NCBI RefSeq assembly: GCF_001425025.1
Contig: NZ_LMDE01000005.1
Coordinates: 1 to 64,000 of the forward strand
DNA: 64,000 nucleotides
DNA from: Nocardioides sp. Root122
GTDB lineage: Bacteria > Actinomycetota > Actinomycetes > Propionibacteriales > Nocardioidaceae
Reading direction: 5' to 3'
Position numbers and translations under genes: made by a program. Each line of letters opens with the position of its first letter. Positions within the stretch are counted from its first letter, which is position 1. The notes below the pieces were generated by a model. The model was not told the DNA's origin, ran no database searches, and worked only from the letters and a program-made list of their open reading frames with translations. This document shows, one piece after another, positions 16,841 through 27,828 of the stretch.

Positions 16841-17386
16841 GTGCGCGTGCTAGGCATCGACCCCGGGCTGACCCGGTGCGGCGTGGGGGTCGTCGACGGC
16901 AGCGTCGGCCGGCCCCTGTCGATGGTCGACGTCGGGGTGATCCGCACCAGCTCGACGCTCCCGATCGCCCAACGTCTCGTCACCATCGAGAAGGGCCTGG
17001 ACGCCTGGATCGAGGAGCACCGGCCCGACGCGGTCGCCGTGGAGCGGGTGTTCGCCCGCTCCGACTCCAGCACGATCATGGGCACCGCCCAGGCCAGCGG
17101 CATCGCCCTGGTGGTCGCGGCCCGCCGCGGACTGCCGATCGCGATGCACACCCCCAGCGAGGTCAAGGCCGCCGTCTCCGGCAACGGCCGCGCCGACAAG
17201 GCGCAGGTCGGCGCCATGGTGGTGCGCATCCTGCGCCTGACCGAGCTGCCCAAGCCCGCCGACGCCGCCGATGCGCTGGCGCTGGCCATCACCCACGTGT
17301 GGCGGGGCTCCGCCCACAACCGGATCGAGGCCGCGGCCGCGCAGGCCCGCGCCGCCCAGAGGAAGACCACGGTGAGGACCCGATGA
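16841..17386 (+). CDS. ruvC: Holliday junction endonuclease RuvC
   Basis: A 181-residue resolvase. The start is GTG 16841, because the RNase H-like fold begins at once (VRVLGIDPGLTRCG). Catalytic acidic residues D7, E68 (VERVF) and the C-terminal pair in ADAADALALAI are present. It cuts four-way junctions with RuvAB. The ruvA start overlaps its stop (ATGA), and the LexA-type box upstream implies SOS control. Confidence 0.96.
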   Translation: MRVLGIDPGLTRCGVGVVDGSVGRPLSMVDVGVIRTSSTLPIAQRLVTIEKGLDAWIEEHRPDAVAVERVFARSDSSTIMGTAQASGIALVVAARRGLPIAMHTPSEVKAAVSGNGRADKAQVGAMVVRILRLTELPKPADAADALALAITHVWRGSAHNRIEAAAAQARAAQRKTTVRTR

Positions 17387-17982
17387 TCGCCTTCGTCCGC
17401 GGCGAGGTCGCCGCCGTCACGCTCAACAGTGCCGTGCTGGAGGTGGGCGGTGTCGGGCTGGAGCTGATGTGCACCCCGGGCACGCTCGCCACCCTGCGCG
17501 TCGGCCGCCCTGCGACCCTGCCCACCAGCATGGTCGTGCGCGAGGACAGCCTGACGATCTTCGGCTTCCTCGACGAGGACGAGAAGCAGGTCTTCGAGAT
17601 CGTGCAGACCGCCTCGGGGGTCGGCCCCAAGGTCGCCCAGGCCATCGTCGCCGTCATGCGCCCCGACGACGTACGACGTGCCATCGCCGCGGAGGACGTC
17701 AAGGCGCTCACCCGGGTCCCGGGCATCGGCCAGAAGGGCGCCCAGCGCATCATCCTCGAGCTCAAGGACCGCATCGGCCCGCCGGTCGGTGCCCACCACC
17801 CGGCCGCCGTCGTGGCTGTCGGCGCGCCGTGGAAGGACCAGGTCCAGCAGGGCCTGGTCGGCCTCGGCTGGTCGGCCAAGGAGGCGGACAAGGCGATCGA
17901 GGCGGTCGCGCCCGAGGCAGGCGACCAGCCCGACGTCGGTGCGCTGCTGCGCTCGGCCCTGCGCACGCTGAGCAAGGCCTGA
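17383..17982 (+). CDS. ruvA: Holliday junction branch migration subunit RuvA
   Basis: A 199-residue protein: OB-fold domain I ([20 protein letters not shown]), the helix-hairpin-helix domain II around [12 protein letters not shown] and [13 protein letters not shown], and the C-terminal RuvB-contacting domain III. It binds the four-way junction and targets RuvB. It overlaps ruvC by 4 bases and is 16 bases from ruvB. Confidence 0.96.
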   Translation: MIAFVRGEVAAVTLNSAVLEVGGVGLELMCTPGTLATLRVGRPATLPTSMVVREDSLTIFGFLDEDEKQVFEIVQTASGVGPKVAQAIVAVMRPDDVRRAIAAEDVKALTRVPGIGQKGAQRIILELKDRIGPPVGAHHPAAVVAVGAPWKDQVQQGLVGLGWSAKEADKAIEAVAPEAGDQPDVGALLRSALRTLSKA

Positions 17983-17998
17983 GCAGGCAGGTGCAGCG

Positions 17999-19093
17999 AT
18001 GAACTGGGACGACGACACCGACCTCGACGAGGTCGAGCTCACCGGGGCCGAGCTCGGCCACCTCCAGCGGCTCACCGACGCCGACGCCGATGGCGACGAG
18101 CGGGCGGTCGAGGCCGCGCTGCGCCCCAAGACCCTCGATGAGGTGGTCGGCCAGGTCCGCGTGCGCGACCAGCTCGGGCTGGTCCTCGAGGCCGCCCGCC
18201 GCCGCGGCCGGGCTCCCGACCACGTGCTGCTCTCCGGACCTCCCGGGCTCGGCAAGACGACCCTCGCGATGATCATCGCCGCCGAGATGAGCACGCCGCT
18301 GCGGCTGACGAGCGGCCCCGCCATCACGCACGCCGGCGACCTCGCCGCGATCCTGTCCGGCCTCAACGAGGGCGACGTCCTCTTCGTCGACGAGATCCAC
18401 CGGATGTCGCGGCCGGCCGAGGAGATGCTCTACATGGCCATGGAGGACTTCCGCGTCGACGTGGTCATCGGCAAGGGTCCCGGCGCGACGGCGATCCCGC
18501 TCGAGATCCCGCCGTTCACCATGGTCGGGGCCACCACGCGCGCGGGCCTGCTCCCCGGGCCGCTGCGCGACCGCTTCGGCTTCACCGCGCACCTGGAGTT
18601 CTACGAGCCCGACGAGCTCGACCAGATCGTGCACCGCTCCGCCGGGCTGCTGGGCGTGCACCTCACCGCCGACGGCTCCAGCGAGATCGCCTCCCGCTCA
18701 CGCGGCACGCCGCGCATCGCCAACCGGCTGCTGCGCCGGGTCCGCGACTACGCCCAGGTCCGCGCCGACGGCATCCTGACCCTGCCCGTCGCCCAGTCGG
18801 CGCTCGAGCTGTTCGAGGTCGACGAGTCCGGTCTCGACCGTCTCGACCGGGCCGTGCTCGACGTGCTCTGCCGGCGCTTCGGCGGAGGGCCGGTCGGCAT
18901 CTCGACGCTGGCGGTCGCCGTGGGGGAGGAGCGCGAGACCGTCGAGGAGGTCGCCGAGCCCTTCCTGGTGCGCACCGGGATGCTGGCGCGCACCCCGCGA
19001 GGTCGCGTCGCCACCCCGGCCGCGTGGCACCACCTCGGCCTCACGCCGCCGGCGATGCCGACCGTCGACTCGACGCTCTTCGACGAGGTGTGA
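17999..19093 (+). CDS. ruvB: Holliday junction branch migration ATPase RuvB
   Basis: A 364-residue AAA+ motor. Walker A is GPPGLGKTT, Walker B is LFVDEIHR, sensor 1 is VGATTRAG, and the arginine-finger region is LRDRFGF. A winged-helix domain closes the protein. The N-terminus carries about 30 extra acidic residues before the conserved [12 protein letters not shown]. It is the third gene of the operon. Confidence 0.97.
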   Translation: MNWDDDTDLDEVELTGAELGHLQRLTDADADGDERAVEAALRPKTLDEVVGQVRVRDQLGLVLEAARRRGRAPDHVLLSGPPGLGKTTLAMIIAAEMSTPLRLTSGPAITHAGDLAAILSGLNEGDVLFVDEIHRMSRPAEEMLYMAMEDFRVDVVIGKGPGATAIPLEIPPFTMVGATTRAGLLPGPLRDRFGFTAHLEFYEPDELDQIVHRSAGLLGVHLTADGSSEIASRSRGTPRIANRLLRRVRDYAQVRADGILTLPVAQSALELFEVDESGLDRLDRAVLDVLCRRFGGGPVGISTLAVAVGEERETVEEVAEPFLVRTGMLARTPRGRVATPAAWHHLGLTPPAMPTVDSTLFDEV

Positions 19094-19172
19094 GTCGCGG
19101 ATGTCCGCCGCGTAGACTCACGCGCTCACCCCGCGACCTCACCCCCGCGACGATCCGAGGAGATCCCCGACC

Positions 19173-19466
19173 GTGAACGACCTCGCCGCCCTCCTGCCCC
19201 TGGTGGCCATCCTGGCCCTGTTCTGGTTCATGGTGATCCGCCCCCAGCAGCGCCGCCAGCGGGAGGTCACCGCCCTCCAGAACAGCATCGAGGTCGGCCA
19301 GCGGGTGATGATGTCCTCGGGCATCTTCGGCACCGTCACCTCGGTCACCGACGACACCGCACGCCTCCAGATCGCGCCCGGCACCGAGATCGAGATCGCC
19401 CGCGCGGCGATCGCCAAGGTCGAGTCCTCGATCCAGGACCTCGGCCAGGACCCCGGCGATGCCTGA
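19173..19466 (+). CDS. yajC: Preprotein translocase accessory protein YajC
   Basis: A 97-residue protein with a GTG start. One membrane segment (residues 6-24, LLPLVAILALFWFMVI) is followed by the conserved RPQQRRQRE and a beta-rich cytoplasmic domain (GQRVMMSSGIFGTVTSV). YajC joins SecDF in the holo-translocon. Normally secD and secF follow it; here its last 8 bases overlap apt. Confidence 0.9.
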   Translation: MNDLAALLPLVAILALFWFMVIRPQQRRQREVTALQNSIEVGQRVMMSSGIFGTVTSVTDDTARLQIAPGTEIEIARAAIAKVESSIQDLGQDPGDA

Positions 19467-20007
19467 CCGGCGTACGGCCCAGGAGGCGCTGCGACGCCTC
19501 ACCGTCGACGTCCAGGACTGGCCCGAGGAGGGCGTCACCTTCAAGGACATCACGCCCGTCCTCGCCGACCACCACGCGTTCTCCGCGATCATCACCGCGC
19601 TCGCGGCCGCCGGTCGCGACGACCACGGCACGGTCGTGGTCGACAAGGTCGTCGGGATGGAGGCCCGCGGGTTCATCCTCGCGGCTCCGGTCGCGCTGGC
19701 CCTCGGCATCGGCTTCGTGCCCATCCGCAAGGCCGGCAAGCTGCCCCGCGCCACGCACGCCGTCTCCTACTCGCTGGAGTACGGCGAGGCGACCCTCGAG
19801 GTGCACCGTGACGGCATCGCGCCGGGCGAGCGGGTCCTGATGGTCGACGACGTGCTCGCCACCGGCGGCACCGCCGACGCGACCCGCCAGCTCATCGAGC
19901 TGTGCGGCGGCACGGCCACCGGAGCGTCCGTGCTCATGGAGCTGGGCTTCCTCGAGCCGCGCTCGGTGACCGGCGACCTGCCGATCAGCACCCTGCTGAC
20001 CATCTGA
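19459..20007 (+). CDS. apt: Adenine phosphoribosyltransferase
   Basis: A 182-residue enzyme that converts adenine and PRPP to AMP. The PRPP-binding motif VLMVDDVLATGGT is intact, and the type-specific VTFKDITPVL and MEARGFILAAPVA segments are present. Its ATG lies inside yajC (8-nt overlap), so translation is coupled. Its place before relA is the conserved actinobacterial order once secDF is discounted. Confidence 0.95.
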   Translation: MPDRRTAQEALRRLTVDVQDWPEEGVTFKDITPVLADHHAFSAIITALAAAGRDDHGTVVVDKVVGMEARGFILAAPVALALGIGFVPIRKAGKLPRATHAVSYSLEYGEATLEVHRDGIAPGERVLMVDDVLATGGTADATRQLIELCGGTATGASVLMELGFLEPRSVTGDLPISTLLTI

Positions 20008-20036
20008 CCTGCGCGACCGCTCACTAGACTGACCTC

Positions 20037-22328
20037 ATGGCCGAGGACCAGGTGCCTGCGCAGGAGCCCAAGGGGGCGGCCCTGACCGCTCGTGGCATGC
20101 GCGCCCGCCTGGCCCGTGTCGGCACCAGGCCCCCGTCGTCCAACCCGGTGCTGGAGCCGCTCTTCCGCGCCGTCCGGGCCAACCACCCCAAGGCCGACCT
20201 CGCCCTCCTCGAGCGCGCCTACGCCGTCGCCGACAAGTGGCACACCGGCCAGATGCGCAAGAGCGGCGACCCCTACATCACCCATCCGCTCGCGGTCACC
20301 ACCATCCTGGCCGACATCGGCATGACGGAGCCGACGCTCGTCGCGGCACTCCTGCACGACACGGTCGAGGACACGGCCTACACCCTCGACGAGCTGCGCT
20401 CCGACTTCGGCGACGAGGTCGCGGTCCTCGTCGATGGCGTGACCAAGCTCGACAAGGTGCAGTACGGCGACTCGGCGCAGGCCGAGACGATCCGCAAGAT
20501 GATCGTGGCGATGTCGCGCGACATCCGGGTGCTGGTCATCAAGCTCGCCGACCGGCTGCACAACATGCGCACCCTGCGCTACGTCCCGGCCGCCTCGCAG
20601 GAGCGGTCGTCGCGCGAGACCCTCGACATCTACGCGCCGCTGGCCCATCGGCTCGGCATGAACACCCTGAAGTGGGAGCTCGAGGACCTCGCCTTCGCGA
20701 CGCTGCACCCGAAGATCTACGACGAGATCGTGCGGATGGTCGCCGAGCGGGCGCCCTCGCGCGACCAGTTCCTCGCCGAGGTGGTCGCCGAGATCGAGCA
20801 CGACCTCAAGGCGTCGCGCATCCACGCGAAGGTCACCGGACGGCCCAAGCACTACTACTCGATCTACCAGAAGATGATCGTCGGCGGCCGCGACTTCTCC
20901 GACATCTACGACCTCGTCGGCATCCGCATCCTCGTCGACGAGGACCGCGACTGCTACAGCGCGCTCGGCGTCATCCACTCGCGCTGGAACCCGGTCCTGG
21001 GCCGGTTCAAGGACTACGTCGCGATGCCGAAGTTCAACATGTACCAGTCGCTGCACACGACGGTCATCGGCCCGCAGGGCAAGCCGGTCGAGGTGCAGAT
21101 CCGCACGTTCGCCCAGCACCGCCGCGCCGAGTACGGCGTCGCGGCCCACTGGAAGTACAAGGAGAACACCAAGGCCGGCGTCGACACCGACAAGCTCGGC
21201 GACAAGGACGACCTGACCTGGCTGCGGCAGCTCCTCGACTGGCAGAGCGAGGTCGAGGACCCGGGCGAGTTCCTGGAGTCCCTGCGCTTCGAGATGAACC
21301 AGCAGCAGGTCTACGTCTTCACCCCGCGCGGCGACGTCATCCCGCTGCCGATGGGGGCGACGCCTGTCGACTTCGCCTACGCCGTGCACACCGAGGTGGG
21401 CCACCACACCATCGGCTCGCGGGTCAACGGCCGCCTGGTGCCGCTGGAGTCCACGCTCGACAACGGCGACGTGGTCGAGGTCTTCACCTCCAAGTCGCCG
21501 ACCTCGGGTCCGTCGCGCGACTGGCTCAACTTCGTCCAGTCGCCGCGCGCCCGGTCCAAGATCCGCCAGTGGTTCACCAAGGAGCGGCGCGAGGAGGCGA
21601 TCGAGCGCGGCAAGGACCAGATCGCCAAGCTGATGCGCAAGGAGGGCCTGCCCCTCACGCGCCTGATGACCCACGACGTGCTGGCGCTGGTCGCCGAGCA
21701 CTTCCACCACGCCGACGTCTCTGCCCTCTACGCCGCCGTCGGCGAGGGCAACCTCAGCGCGCAGGCCGTCGTACGACGCGTCATCGACCTCCACGGTGGC
21801 GACGACGGCGCCCAGGAGGACATGTCCGAGGGCGTGACCATCACCGGCCGCTCGCGGGCGGCCGCCAAGCGTGGCCCGACCGACTCCGGCGTCATCGTGC
21901 CGGGCGTCGACGACCTGTGGGTCAAGCTCGCCAAGTGCTGCACGCCCGTGCCGCCCGACCCGATCCTCGGCTTCGTGACCAAGGGCGGGGGAGTCTCGGT
22001 GCACCGCAAGGACTGCACCAACGCCTCCAGCCTGCTCGGCCAGCCCGAGCGCGTGCTCGAGGTCGAGTGGGCGCCGACCTCCCAGTCGACGTTCCTGGTC
22101 AACATCCAGGTCGAGGCCCTCGACCGCGCCCGCCTGCTCTCCGACATCACGATGGCGCTCTCCGACGCCCACGTGAACATCCTCAGCGCCACCCTCTCCA
22201 CCACCCGCGACCGGGTCGCCAAGAGCCGCTTCTCCTTCGAGATGGCCGACGCCGCCCACCTCGACGGCGTCCTGCGCGCCGTACGCGCCGTCCCCGGCGT
22301 CTTCGACGCCTACCGCGTCACGGCTTGA
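20037..22328 (+). CDS. relA: Bifunctional (p)ppGpp synthetase/hydrolase Rel
   Basis: A 763-residue long Rel. Domains in order: HD hydrolase at about 50-200 ([21 protein letters not shown]); synthetase at about 240-370 ([33 protein letters not shown]); TGS near 430-490; zinc-finger-like [11 protein letters not shown]; and a C-terminal ACT domain. Both catalytic domains look intact, so it should make and hydrolyse (p)ppGpp. It is followed by a large inverted repeat separating it from a convergent gene. Confidence 0.97.
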   Translation: MAEDQVPAQEPKGAALTARGMRARLARVGTRPPSSNPVLEPLFRAVRANHPKADLALLERAYAVADKWHTGQMRKSGDPYITHPLAVTTILADIGMTEPTLVAALLHDTVEDTAYTLDELRSDFGDEVAVLVDGVTKLDKVQYGDSAQAETIRKMIVAMSRDIRVLVIKLADRLHNMRTLRYVPAASQERSSRETLDIYAPLAHRLGMNTLKWELEDLAFATLHPKIYDEIVRMVAERAPSRDQFLAEVVAEIEHDLKASRIHAKVTGRPKHYYSIYQKMIVGGRDFSDIYDLVGIRILVDEDRDCYSALGVIHSRWNPVLGRFKDYVAMPKFNMYQSLHTTVIGPQGKPVEVQIRTFAQHRRAEYGVAAHWKYKENTKAGVDTDKLGDKDDLTWLRQLLDWQSEVEDPGEFLESLRFEMNQQQVYVFTPRGDVIPLPMGATPVDFAYAVHTEVGHHTIGSRVNGRLVPLESTLDNGDVVEVFTSKSPTSGPSRDWLNFVQSPRARSKIRQWFTKERREEAIERGKDQIAKLMRKEGLPLTRLMTHDVLALVAEHFHHADVSALYAAVGEGNLSAQAVVRRVIDLHGGDDGAQEDMSEGVTITGRSRAAAKRGPTDSGVIVPGVDDLWVKLAKCCTPVPPDPILGFVTKGGGVSVHRKDCTNASSLLGQPERVLEVEWAPTSQSTFLVNIQVEALDRARLLSDITMALSDAHVNILSATLSTTRDRVAKSRFSFEMADAAHLDGVLRAVRAVPGVFDAYRVTA

Positions 22329-22345
22329 TTGGCGCTCGCTCCGCT

Positions 22346-22463
22346 CGCGCGTGCTCGGCGCCCCTGAAGACGTCGTCTTCCCTCGTCGCTCCCGAGCTGC
22401 CTCGCTGCGCTCGTCGCGCTCACTCGCTCCTCAGTCCAGACGACGTCGGGCGCCGAGCGCGCG
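22346..22463. terminator. Large inverted repeat between convergent relA and DUF349 gene
   Basis: Arms at 22346-22378 and 22438-22463 are reverse complements except for small bulges; both contain CTCGGCGCCC and GACGTCGTCT or their complements. The 59-bp loop is itself rich in CTCGCT/CGCTC palindromes. Lying between convergent genes, it is a good candidate for a bidirectional terminator or a REP-like element. Confidence 0.6.
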
Positions 22464-22490
22464 TGTTGGGCAGGGCGGGCACTGCCACCG

Positions 22491-22527
22491 TTGGTCGAGG
22501 AGGTCGCGCAGCGACCGTCACGAGACC
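22491..22527. repeat. REP-like palindromic intergenic repeat
   Basis: It starts TTGGTCGAGGAGGTCGCGCA and ends CGAGACC. The inner stem is GGTCGC/GCGACC with a GCA loop. Repeats of the form GGT(T/C)GAGG...CGAGACC are, from memory, dispersed through Nocardioides-type genomes. A related element lies at 39361-39393. Confidence 0.5.
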
Positions 22528-22553
22528 CGGCCACCACGCGGAGCGAGCGCCGA

Positions 22554-23816
22554 CTATCCGAAGTCGGCGGCGGCCTTCTTGGCCATGTCGAGGAAGGCCT
22601 GCTTGTTCGCGAGCTCACCCTCGAGGTCCTTGACCTTGCGGTCGTCGCCGGCGGCGGAGGCCTTGTCGAGCTTGGCCTGCGTCTCGGCGATGCCCGCCTC
22701 GAGCTTGCCGATCATGTCGTCCGCGCGGGCCGACTTCTCCGGGTCGCTGCGGCTCCACTGCTCGTCCTCGACGGCACGGATGGCCTGCTCCACCTTGCGG
22801 ATGCGGCCCTCGAGCTCCTTCATGCGGTCGCGGGGGACCTTGCCGGCGGCGTCCCAGCGGTCGGCGAGGTCGCGGAAGGTCTTCTTCGCCGCCTCGAGGT
22901 CGGCCACCGGGACGAGGGCCTCGGCCTCGACCAGGATCTGCTCCTTGACCTCGGCGTTGGCGGCGAACTCCTGGTCGAGGGCGGCGTTGGCCGCGTCGCG
23001 AGCACCGAAGAACGTGTCCTGGGCCCCGCGGAACCGCTGCCAGAGCTTGTCGTCGACCTCGCGCGGCGCGGGGCCGGCGGCCTTCCACTCGCGCATCAGG
23101 TCGCGGTAGCGGCCGGCGGTGGGCCCCCACTCGGTCGAGGAGGACAGCGACTCGGCCTCGGTGGCGAGCCGTTCCTTGATGACGCGGGCGCTGTCGCGGC
23201 GCTCGTGCTCCTCGGCGAAGTGCGCCTTGCGGTGCCGGGTGTACGTCGTACGGGCGGTGGAGAAGCGCCGCCACAGCGCGTCGTCGGTGGCGCGGTCGAG
23301 CCGGGGGAGCTCCTTCCACGTCGCCAGCAGCTCGCGGAGCCGGTTGGCGCCGTTGCGCCAGTCGGTGCCCTCGGCGAGGCGCTCGGCCTCGGCGACGAGC
23401 TTCTCCTTCTCCGCCTTGGACTCCGCGCTCTTCTGGGCGCGCTCCTCGCGGCGGGCCGCGCGCTGGGTCGCGATCACCGGTGCCAGGGCGTCCAGGCGGC
23501 CGGCGAGGGAGACGAGGTCGCCGACCGCGTGCGCGTCCACGACCTGCTCGCGCAGCGACTTGATCGAGGCGGTGGCCTCCTCGGGCGCCAACCGGCCCGA
23601 GGCCACGCGCTGCTCGAGCAGGTGGACCTTTCCCTCCAGCTCCTCGAAGCGCTTGGTGAAGAACTCGAGGGCCTCGGCCGGCGTGCCGGCTTCGTAGGAC
23701 CCCACGGATCGTTCGCCATCGGCGGTGCGGACGTAGACGGTGCCGTCCTCGGCCACCCGACCCCAGGGCATCTCAGCCGGGGCCGCGTCGTCTCGGGACT
23801 GCTTGTCGGCGCTCAT
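22554..23816 (-). CDS. DUF349 domain-containing protein
   Basis: A 420-residue, highly charged helical protein built from several repeats of about 70 aa carrying the W-K-x-(A/L)-G/P-x-APR and LWxRFR(G/S)A pattern (for example REWKAAGPAPREVDDKLWQR). Coiled-coil heptads follow toward the C-terminus. DUF349 proteins are widespread next to relA in actinobacteria, but no biochemical role is established. It has no signal peptide. It is convergent with relA and divergent from the MBL gene. Confidence 0.85.
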   Translation of the reverse strand: MSADKQSRDDAAPAEMPWGRVAEDGTVYVRTADGERSVGSYEAGTPAEALEFFTKRFEELEGKVHLLEQRVASGRLAPEEATASIKSLREQVVDAHAVGDLVSLAGRLDALAPVIATQRAARREERAQKSAESKAEKEKLVAEAERLAEGTDWRNGANRLRELLATWKELPRLDRATDDALWRRFSTARTTYTRHRKAHFAEEHERRDSARVIKERLATEAESLSSSTEWGPTAGRYRDLMREWKAAGPAPREVDDKLWQRFRGAQDTFFGARDAANAALDQEFAANAEVKEQILVEAEALVPVADLEAAKKTFRDLADRWDAAGKVPRDRMKELEGRIRKVEQAIRAVEDEQWSRSDPEKSARADDMIGKLEAGIAETQAKLDKASAAGDDRKVKDLEGELANKQAFLDMAKKAAADFG

Positions 23817-23929
23817 GGTCGCCCATCGTAGTCATGGCGCGGAGGGCCCTCGGTAGGCTTCCCACCGAGGAAACGCCTGACCCGTGACGACAGGTCACGA
23901 CACGCCACGACAAGCAAGGACTGACGCCC

Positions 23930-24643
23930 GTGTTCATCGCCGGCTTCCCCGCCGGACCCTGGGGGACCAACTGCTACGTCGTCGCGACCGGTCCCGGGGC
24001 CGAGTGCGTGGTCATCGACCCGGGCAAGGACGCCGCCGCGGGCGTCGACCAAGTGGTGCGCGAGCACCGGCTCAAGCCGGTCAGCGTGCTGGTCACGCAC
24101 GGCCACGTCGACCACATGTGGTGCGTCGCCCCCGTGGCCGGCACCTACGACGCGACGGCGTGGATCCACCCCAGCGGCCGGCACCTGCTCACCGACCCGA
24201 TGGCCGGGATGAGCCGCGAGACCACCCAGATGCTCCTCGGCGGCGCCTACGAGTGGGCCGAGCCCGACGACGTGCGCGAGCTGTCCGACCTCGCCGAGCT
24301 CGAGCTCGCCGGACTCCGGTTCGTCGTCGACCACACACCGGGGCACACCGAGGGGTCCGTGACGTTCCGTACGCCCTACGCCCAGCAGGACGTCTCCGAG
24401 GTGATGTTCTCCGGCGACCTGCTCTTCGCGGGGTCGATCGGCCGGACCGACCTCCCCGGCGGTGACCACGCCACGATGCTGCGCAGCCTGACCGACAAGG
24501 TGCTCCCGCTGGCCGACGACATCGTGGTCCTGCCGGGCCACGGCGAGCAGACGTCCATCGGCCGTGAGCGCACCACCAACCCCTACCTGCTCGACCTGCA
24601 GGACGGGCAGGGACCCGTCGGCCGGGTCACGCGAGGACACTGA
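23930..24643 (+). CDS. MBL-fold hydrolase, glyoxalase II-like
   Basis: A 237-residue protein with a GTG start. The metal-binding signature THGHVDHM is intact, with later ligands in DHTPGHTEGS, FSGDLLFAGSIGRTDLPGG and LPGHGEQT. It matches the glyoxalase II-like hydrolases encoded just before hisS in actinobacteria (M. tuberculosis Rv2581c position). The natural thioester substrate is unproven. A ppiB gene, often found nearby, is absent here. Confidence 0.85.
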   Translation: MFIAGFPAGPWGTNCYVVATGPGAECVVIDPGKDAAAGVDQVVREHRLKPVSVLVTHGHVDHMWCVAPVAGTYDATAWIHPSGRHLLTDPMAGMSRETTQMLLGGAYEWAEPDDVRELSDLAELELAGLRFVVDHTPGHTEGSVTFRTPYAQQDVSEVMFSGDLLFAGSIGRTDLPGGDHATMLRSLTDKVLPLADDIVVLPGHGEQTSIGRERTTNPYLLDLQDGQGPVGRVTRGH

Positions 24644-24655
24644 AGAGATGACGAG

Positions 24656-26053
24656 ATGAGCAAGATCAACCCGCTGAGCGGGTTCCCCGAGCTGCTGCCT
24701 GCGCAGCGTGCCGTCGAGCGCGAGGTCATCGCGTCGCTGTCGCACACCTTCGAGCTGCACGGCTTCGCCAACATCGAGACCCGCGTCGTCGAGCCGATCG
24801 AGCGGCTCGCCAAGGGCGGTGAGGTCGACAAGGAGATCTACGTCCTGCAGCGCATCGCGGCCGAGCCCGACGCGAAGGCCGAGCTCGGCCTGCACTTCGA
24901 CCTCACCGTGCCCTTCGCGCGCTACGTCCTCGAGCACGCCGGGCACCTCGAGTTCCCGTTCCGCCGCTTCCAGATCCAGCCGGCCTGGCGCGGCGAGCGC
25001 CCTCAGGAGGGCCGCTACCGCCAGTTCACCCAGGCCGACGTCGACATCGTGGGGCGCGACGAGCTGCCGTTCCACCACGACGTCGAGGTGATGTCGGTGA
25101 TGGTCGACGCCCTCGCCGGCCTGCCGATCCCGCGCCTGTCGTTCCAGTTCAACAACCGCAAGCTGATCCAGGGCTTCTACCGCGGGCTCGGCATCGACGA
25201 CGTCACCGACGCGATCCGTGTCATCGACAAGCTCGACAAGCTCCCTGCCGACGAGGTCGCCGCGATGCTCGTCGAGCGCGTCGGCACCACGCCCGAGCAG
25301 GCACAGCAATGCCTGGAGCTGGCCACCATCCGGGTCGACGACACCTCGTTCGTCGAGCGGGTGCGTGCTCTCGGCGTCTCCGACGACCTGCTCGACCAGG
25401 GCCTCGAGGAGCTCGCCGCGGTGGTCGAGGGCTGCAAGGCCGTCGCCGGCGACCGCGTCGGCGTGGAGGCCAACCTCCGCATCGCCCGCGGCCTCGACTA
25501 CTACACCGGCACCGTCGTCGAGGTCTTCATGGAGGGCTACGAGCGGCTCAAGTCCGTCGGCGGGGGAGGGCGCTACGACGCCCTCGCCAGCGACGGGCGT
25601 ACGACGTACCCCGGCGTCGGCGTCTCCTTCGGCGTCTCCCGGTCGCTCATCCCGCTCATCGCCGATGGCGTGCTCGCCGGCGACCGGCCCGTGCCCAGCG
25701 TCGTGCTGGTCGCGCTCAACGCCGAGGAGGACCGCGCCACCAGCACCGCGATCGCCGCGGCCCTGCGGGCCCGCGACATCGCCTGCGAGGTCGCCCCGAC
25801 CGCGGCGAAGTTCGGCAAGCAGATCCGCTTCGCCGAGCGACGGGGCATCCCCTTCGTCTGGTTCGTCCGAGCGGGTGGGGATGCCGGCGGGACCAGCCAG
25901 GTCAGTCATCAAGTCAAGGACATCCGCACCGGTGACCAGGTCGACGCCGACCCGGCCACGTGGACCCCGCCGGAGGCAGACCTCCGGCCCCGCATCATCA
26001 GCACCGTCACCCCCACCAGCGACACCCCCAGCACTTCAGAGGAGATCCAGTGA
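24656..26053 (+). CDS. hisS: Histidyl-tRNA synthetase
   Basis: A 465-residue class II synthetase. Motif 2 region [20 protein letters not shown], the HisA-like [13 protein letters not shown] and the anticodon-binding C-terminal domain are all present. A 25-residue polar tail ([12 protein letters not shown]) extends beyond the catalytic core. The aspS GTG overlaps its stop, so the two synthetases are coupled, as in most actinobacteria. Confidence 0.95.
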   Translation: MSKINPLSGFPELLPAQRAVEREVIASLSHTFELHGFANIETRVVEPIERLAKGGEVDKEIYVLQRIAAEPDAKAELGLHFDLTVPFARYVLEHAGHLEFPFRRFQIQPAWRGERPQEGRYRQFTQADVDIVGRDELPFHHDVEVMSVMVDALAGLPIPRLSFQFNNRKLIQGFYRGLGIDDVTDAIRVIDKLDKLPADEVAAMLVERVGTTPEQAQQCLELATIRVDDTSFVERVRALGVSDDLLDQGLEELAAVVEGCKAVAGDRVGVEANLRIARGLDYYTGTVVEVFMEGYERLKSVGGGGRYDALASDGRTTYPGVGVSFGVSRSLIPLIADGVLAGDRPVPSVVLVALNAEEDRATSTAIAAALRARDIACEVAPTAAKFGKQIRFAERRGIPFVWFVRAGGDAGGTSQVSHQVKDIRTGDQVDADPATWTPPEADLRPRIISTVTPTSDTPSTSEEIQ

Positions 26054-27828
26054 TCCGCACCCATGACGCCGGCGCCCTGCGCGCCGAGCACGTCGGCCAG
26101 ACCGTCACGCTCGCCGGGTGGGTGGCGCGGCGGCGCGACCACGGCGGTGTCGCGTTCCTCGACCTCCGCGAGGCCAGCGGTGTGGTGCAGGTCGTCGTCC
26201 GCGACGAGGAGGTCGCGCACAGCCTCCGCAGTGAGTACTGCCTCAAGGTGACCGGCGAGGTCGTCGCCCGCAAGGCCGGCAACGAGAACCCCAACCTCGC
26301 GACCGGCGAGATCGAGGTCGTGGCCTCGGAGGTGGAGGTCCTCTCGGCCTCCGCGCCGCTGCCCTTCCCGATCGACGACCACATCGAGGTGGGGGAGGAG
26401 GCGCGCCTCAAGCACCGCTACCTCGACCTGCGCCGCAGCGGACCCAACGCCGCGCTGCGCCTGCGCAGCAAGATCAACAAGGCCGCCCGCGACGTGCTCG
26501 ACGAGCGCGGCTTCGTCGAGGTGGAGACGCCGACCCTCACCCGGTCGACCCCCGAGGGCGCCCGCGACTTCCTCGTGCCGGCCCGCCTGGCGCCGGGCAG
26601 CTGGTACGCCCTCCCGCAGAGCCCGCAGCTGTTCAAGCAGCTGCTGATGGTCGGCGGCATGGAGCGCTACTTCCAGATCGCTCGCTGCTACCGCGACGAG
26701 GACTTCCGTGCCGACCGGCAGCCCGAGTTCACCCAGCTCGACATCGAGATGAGCTTCGTGGACCAGGAGGACGTCATCACGCTGATGGAGGACGTCCTGG
26801 AGGCGATGTGGGCGCAGGCCGGTCACACCATCCAGCGGCCCCTGCCGCGGATGACGTACGCCGACGCGATGGCGAGGTACGGCTCCGACAAGCCCGACCT
26901 CCGCATGGGCCTCGAGCTCGTCGAGTGCACCGACTACTTCAAGGACACCACGTTCCGCGTCTTCCAGGCGGACTACGTCGGCGCGGTGGTCATGCCGGGC
27001 GGCGGCAGCCAGCCGCGCCGGCAGTTCGACGCCTGGCAGGACTGGGCCAAGCAGCGCGGCGCCAAGGGCCTGGCCTACGTCACGATCGCCGAGGACGGCG
27101 AGCTCGGAGGACCGGTCGCCAAGAACCTCACCGACGCCGAGCGCGAGGGCCTCGCCGCGCACGTGGGCGCCGACCCGGGCGACTGCATCTTCTTCGCCGC
27201 CGGGCCGGTCAAGAGCAGCCGCGCGCTGCTCGGTGCCGCCCGGCTGGAGATCGGCCGCCGCGGCGGCCTGCTCGACGACTCCGAGTTCGCCTTCACCTGG
27301 GTGGTCGACGCGCCCCTCTTCGAGCCGAGCTCCGAGGCGGTCGCCAGCGGTGACGTCGCCGTCGGCGCCGGTGCCTGGACCGCCGTGCACCACGCCTTCA
27401 CCAGCCCCAAGCCGGAGTTCCTCGACACCTTCGACACCGACCCGGGCAGTGCGCTGGCCTACGCCTACGACATCGTCTGCAACGGCAACGAGCTCGGCGG
27501 CGGGTCCATCCGTATCCACCGCGGCGACGTCCAGACGCGCGTGTTCAAGGTGATGGGCCTCGACGAGGACGAGGCCCAGGAGAAGTTCGGCTTCCTCCTC
27601 GACGCGTTCAAGTACGGCGCGCCGCCGCACGGCGGCATCGCCGTCGGCATGGACCGCATCGTGGCGCTCCTCGCGGGCACCGACTCGATCCGCGACGTGA
27701 TCGCCTTCCCGAAGTCCGGAGGCGGCTACGACCCCCTCACGGCGGCGCCCGCCCCCATCACGGCGGAGCAGCGCAAGGAAGCCGGTGTGGACGCCACCCC
27801 CGCGAAGGACCTCCCGCCCGAGGAGTGA
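26050..27828 (+). CDS. aspS: Aspartyl-tRNA synthetase (probably non-discriminating)
   Basis: A 592-residue bacterial-type AspRS from GTG 26050. It has an OB-fold anticodon domain, class II motif 2 ([18 protein letters not shown]), a GAD insertion and motif 3 ([15 protein letters not shown]). Residue 31 is histidine (RRRDHGG), the residue linked in Pseudomonas AspRS to charging both tRNA-Asp and tRNA-Asn; discriminating E. coli AspRS has Leu there. If so, the cell should also use GatCAB to make Asn-tRNA. The 164-bp gap that follows holds the promoter region of the transporter cluster. Confidence 0.95.
   Translation: MIRTHDAGALRAEHVGQTVTLAGWVARRRDHGGVAFLDLREASGVVQVVVRDEEVAHSLRSEYCLKVTGEVVARKAGNENPNLATGEIEVVASEVEVLSASAPLPFPIDDHIEVGEEARLKHRYLDLRRSGPNAALRLRSKINKAARDVLDERGFVEVETPTLTRSTPEGARDFLVPARLAPGSWYALPQSPQLFKQLLMVGGMERYFQIARCYRDEDFRADRQPEFTQLDIEMSFVDQEDVITLMEDVLEAMWAQAGHTIQRPLPRMTYADAMARYGSDKPDLRMGLELVECTDYFKDTTFRVFQADYVGAVVMPGGGSQPRRQFDAWQDWAKQRGAKGLAYVTIAEDGELGGPVAKNLTDAEREGLAAHVGADPGDCIFFAAGPVKSSRALLGAARLEIGRRGGLLDDSEFAFTWVVDAPLFEPSSEAVASGDVAVGAGAWTAVHHAFTSPKPEFLDTFDTDPGSALAYAYDIVCNGNELGGGSIRIHRGDVQTRVFKVMGLDEDEAQEKFGFLLDAFKYGAPPHGGIAVGMDRIVALLAGTDSIRDVIAFPKSGGGYDPLTAAPAPITAEQRKEAGVDATPAKDLPPEE

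Noticed and set aside
19767..22259. An 830-codon minus-strand open frame
   Set aside because: It is a shadow of apt and relA.
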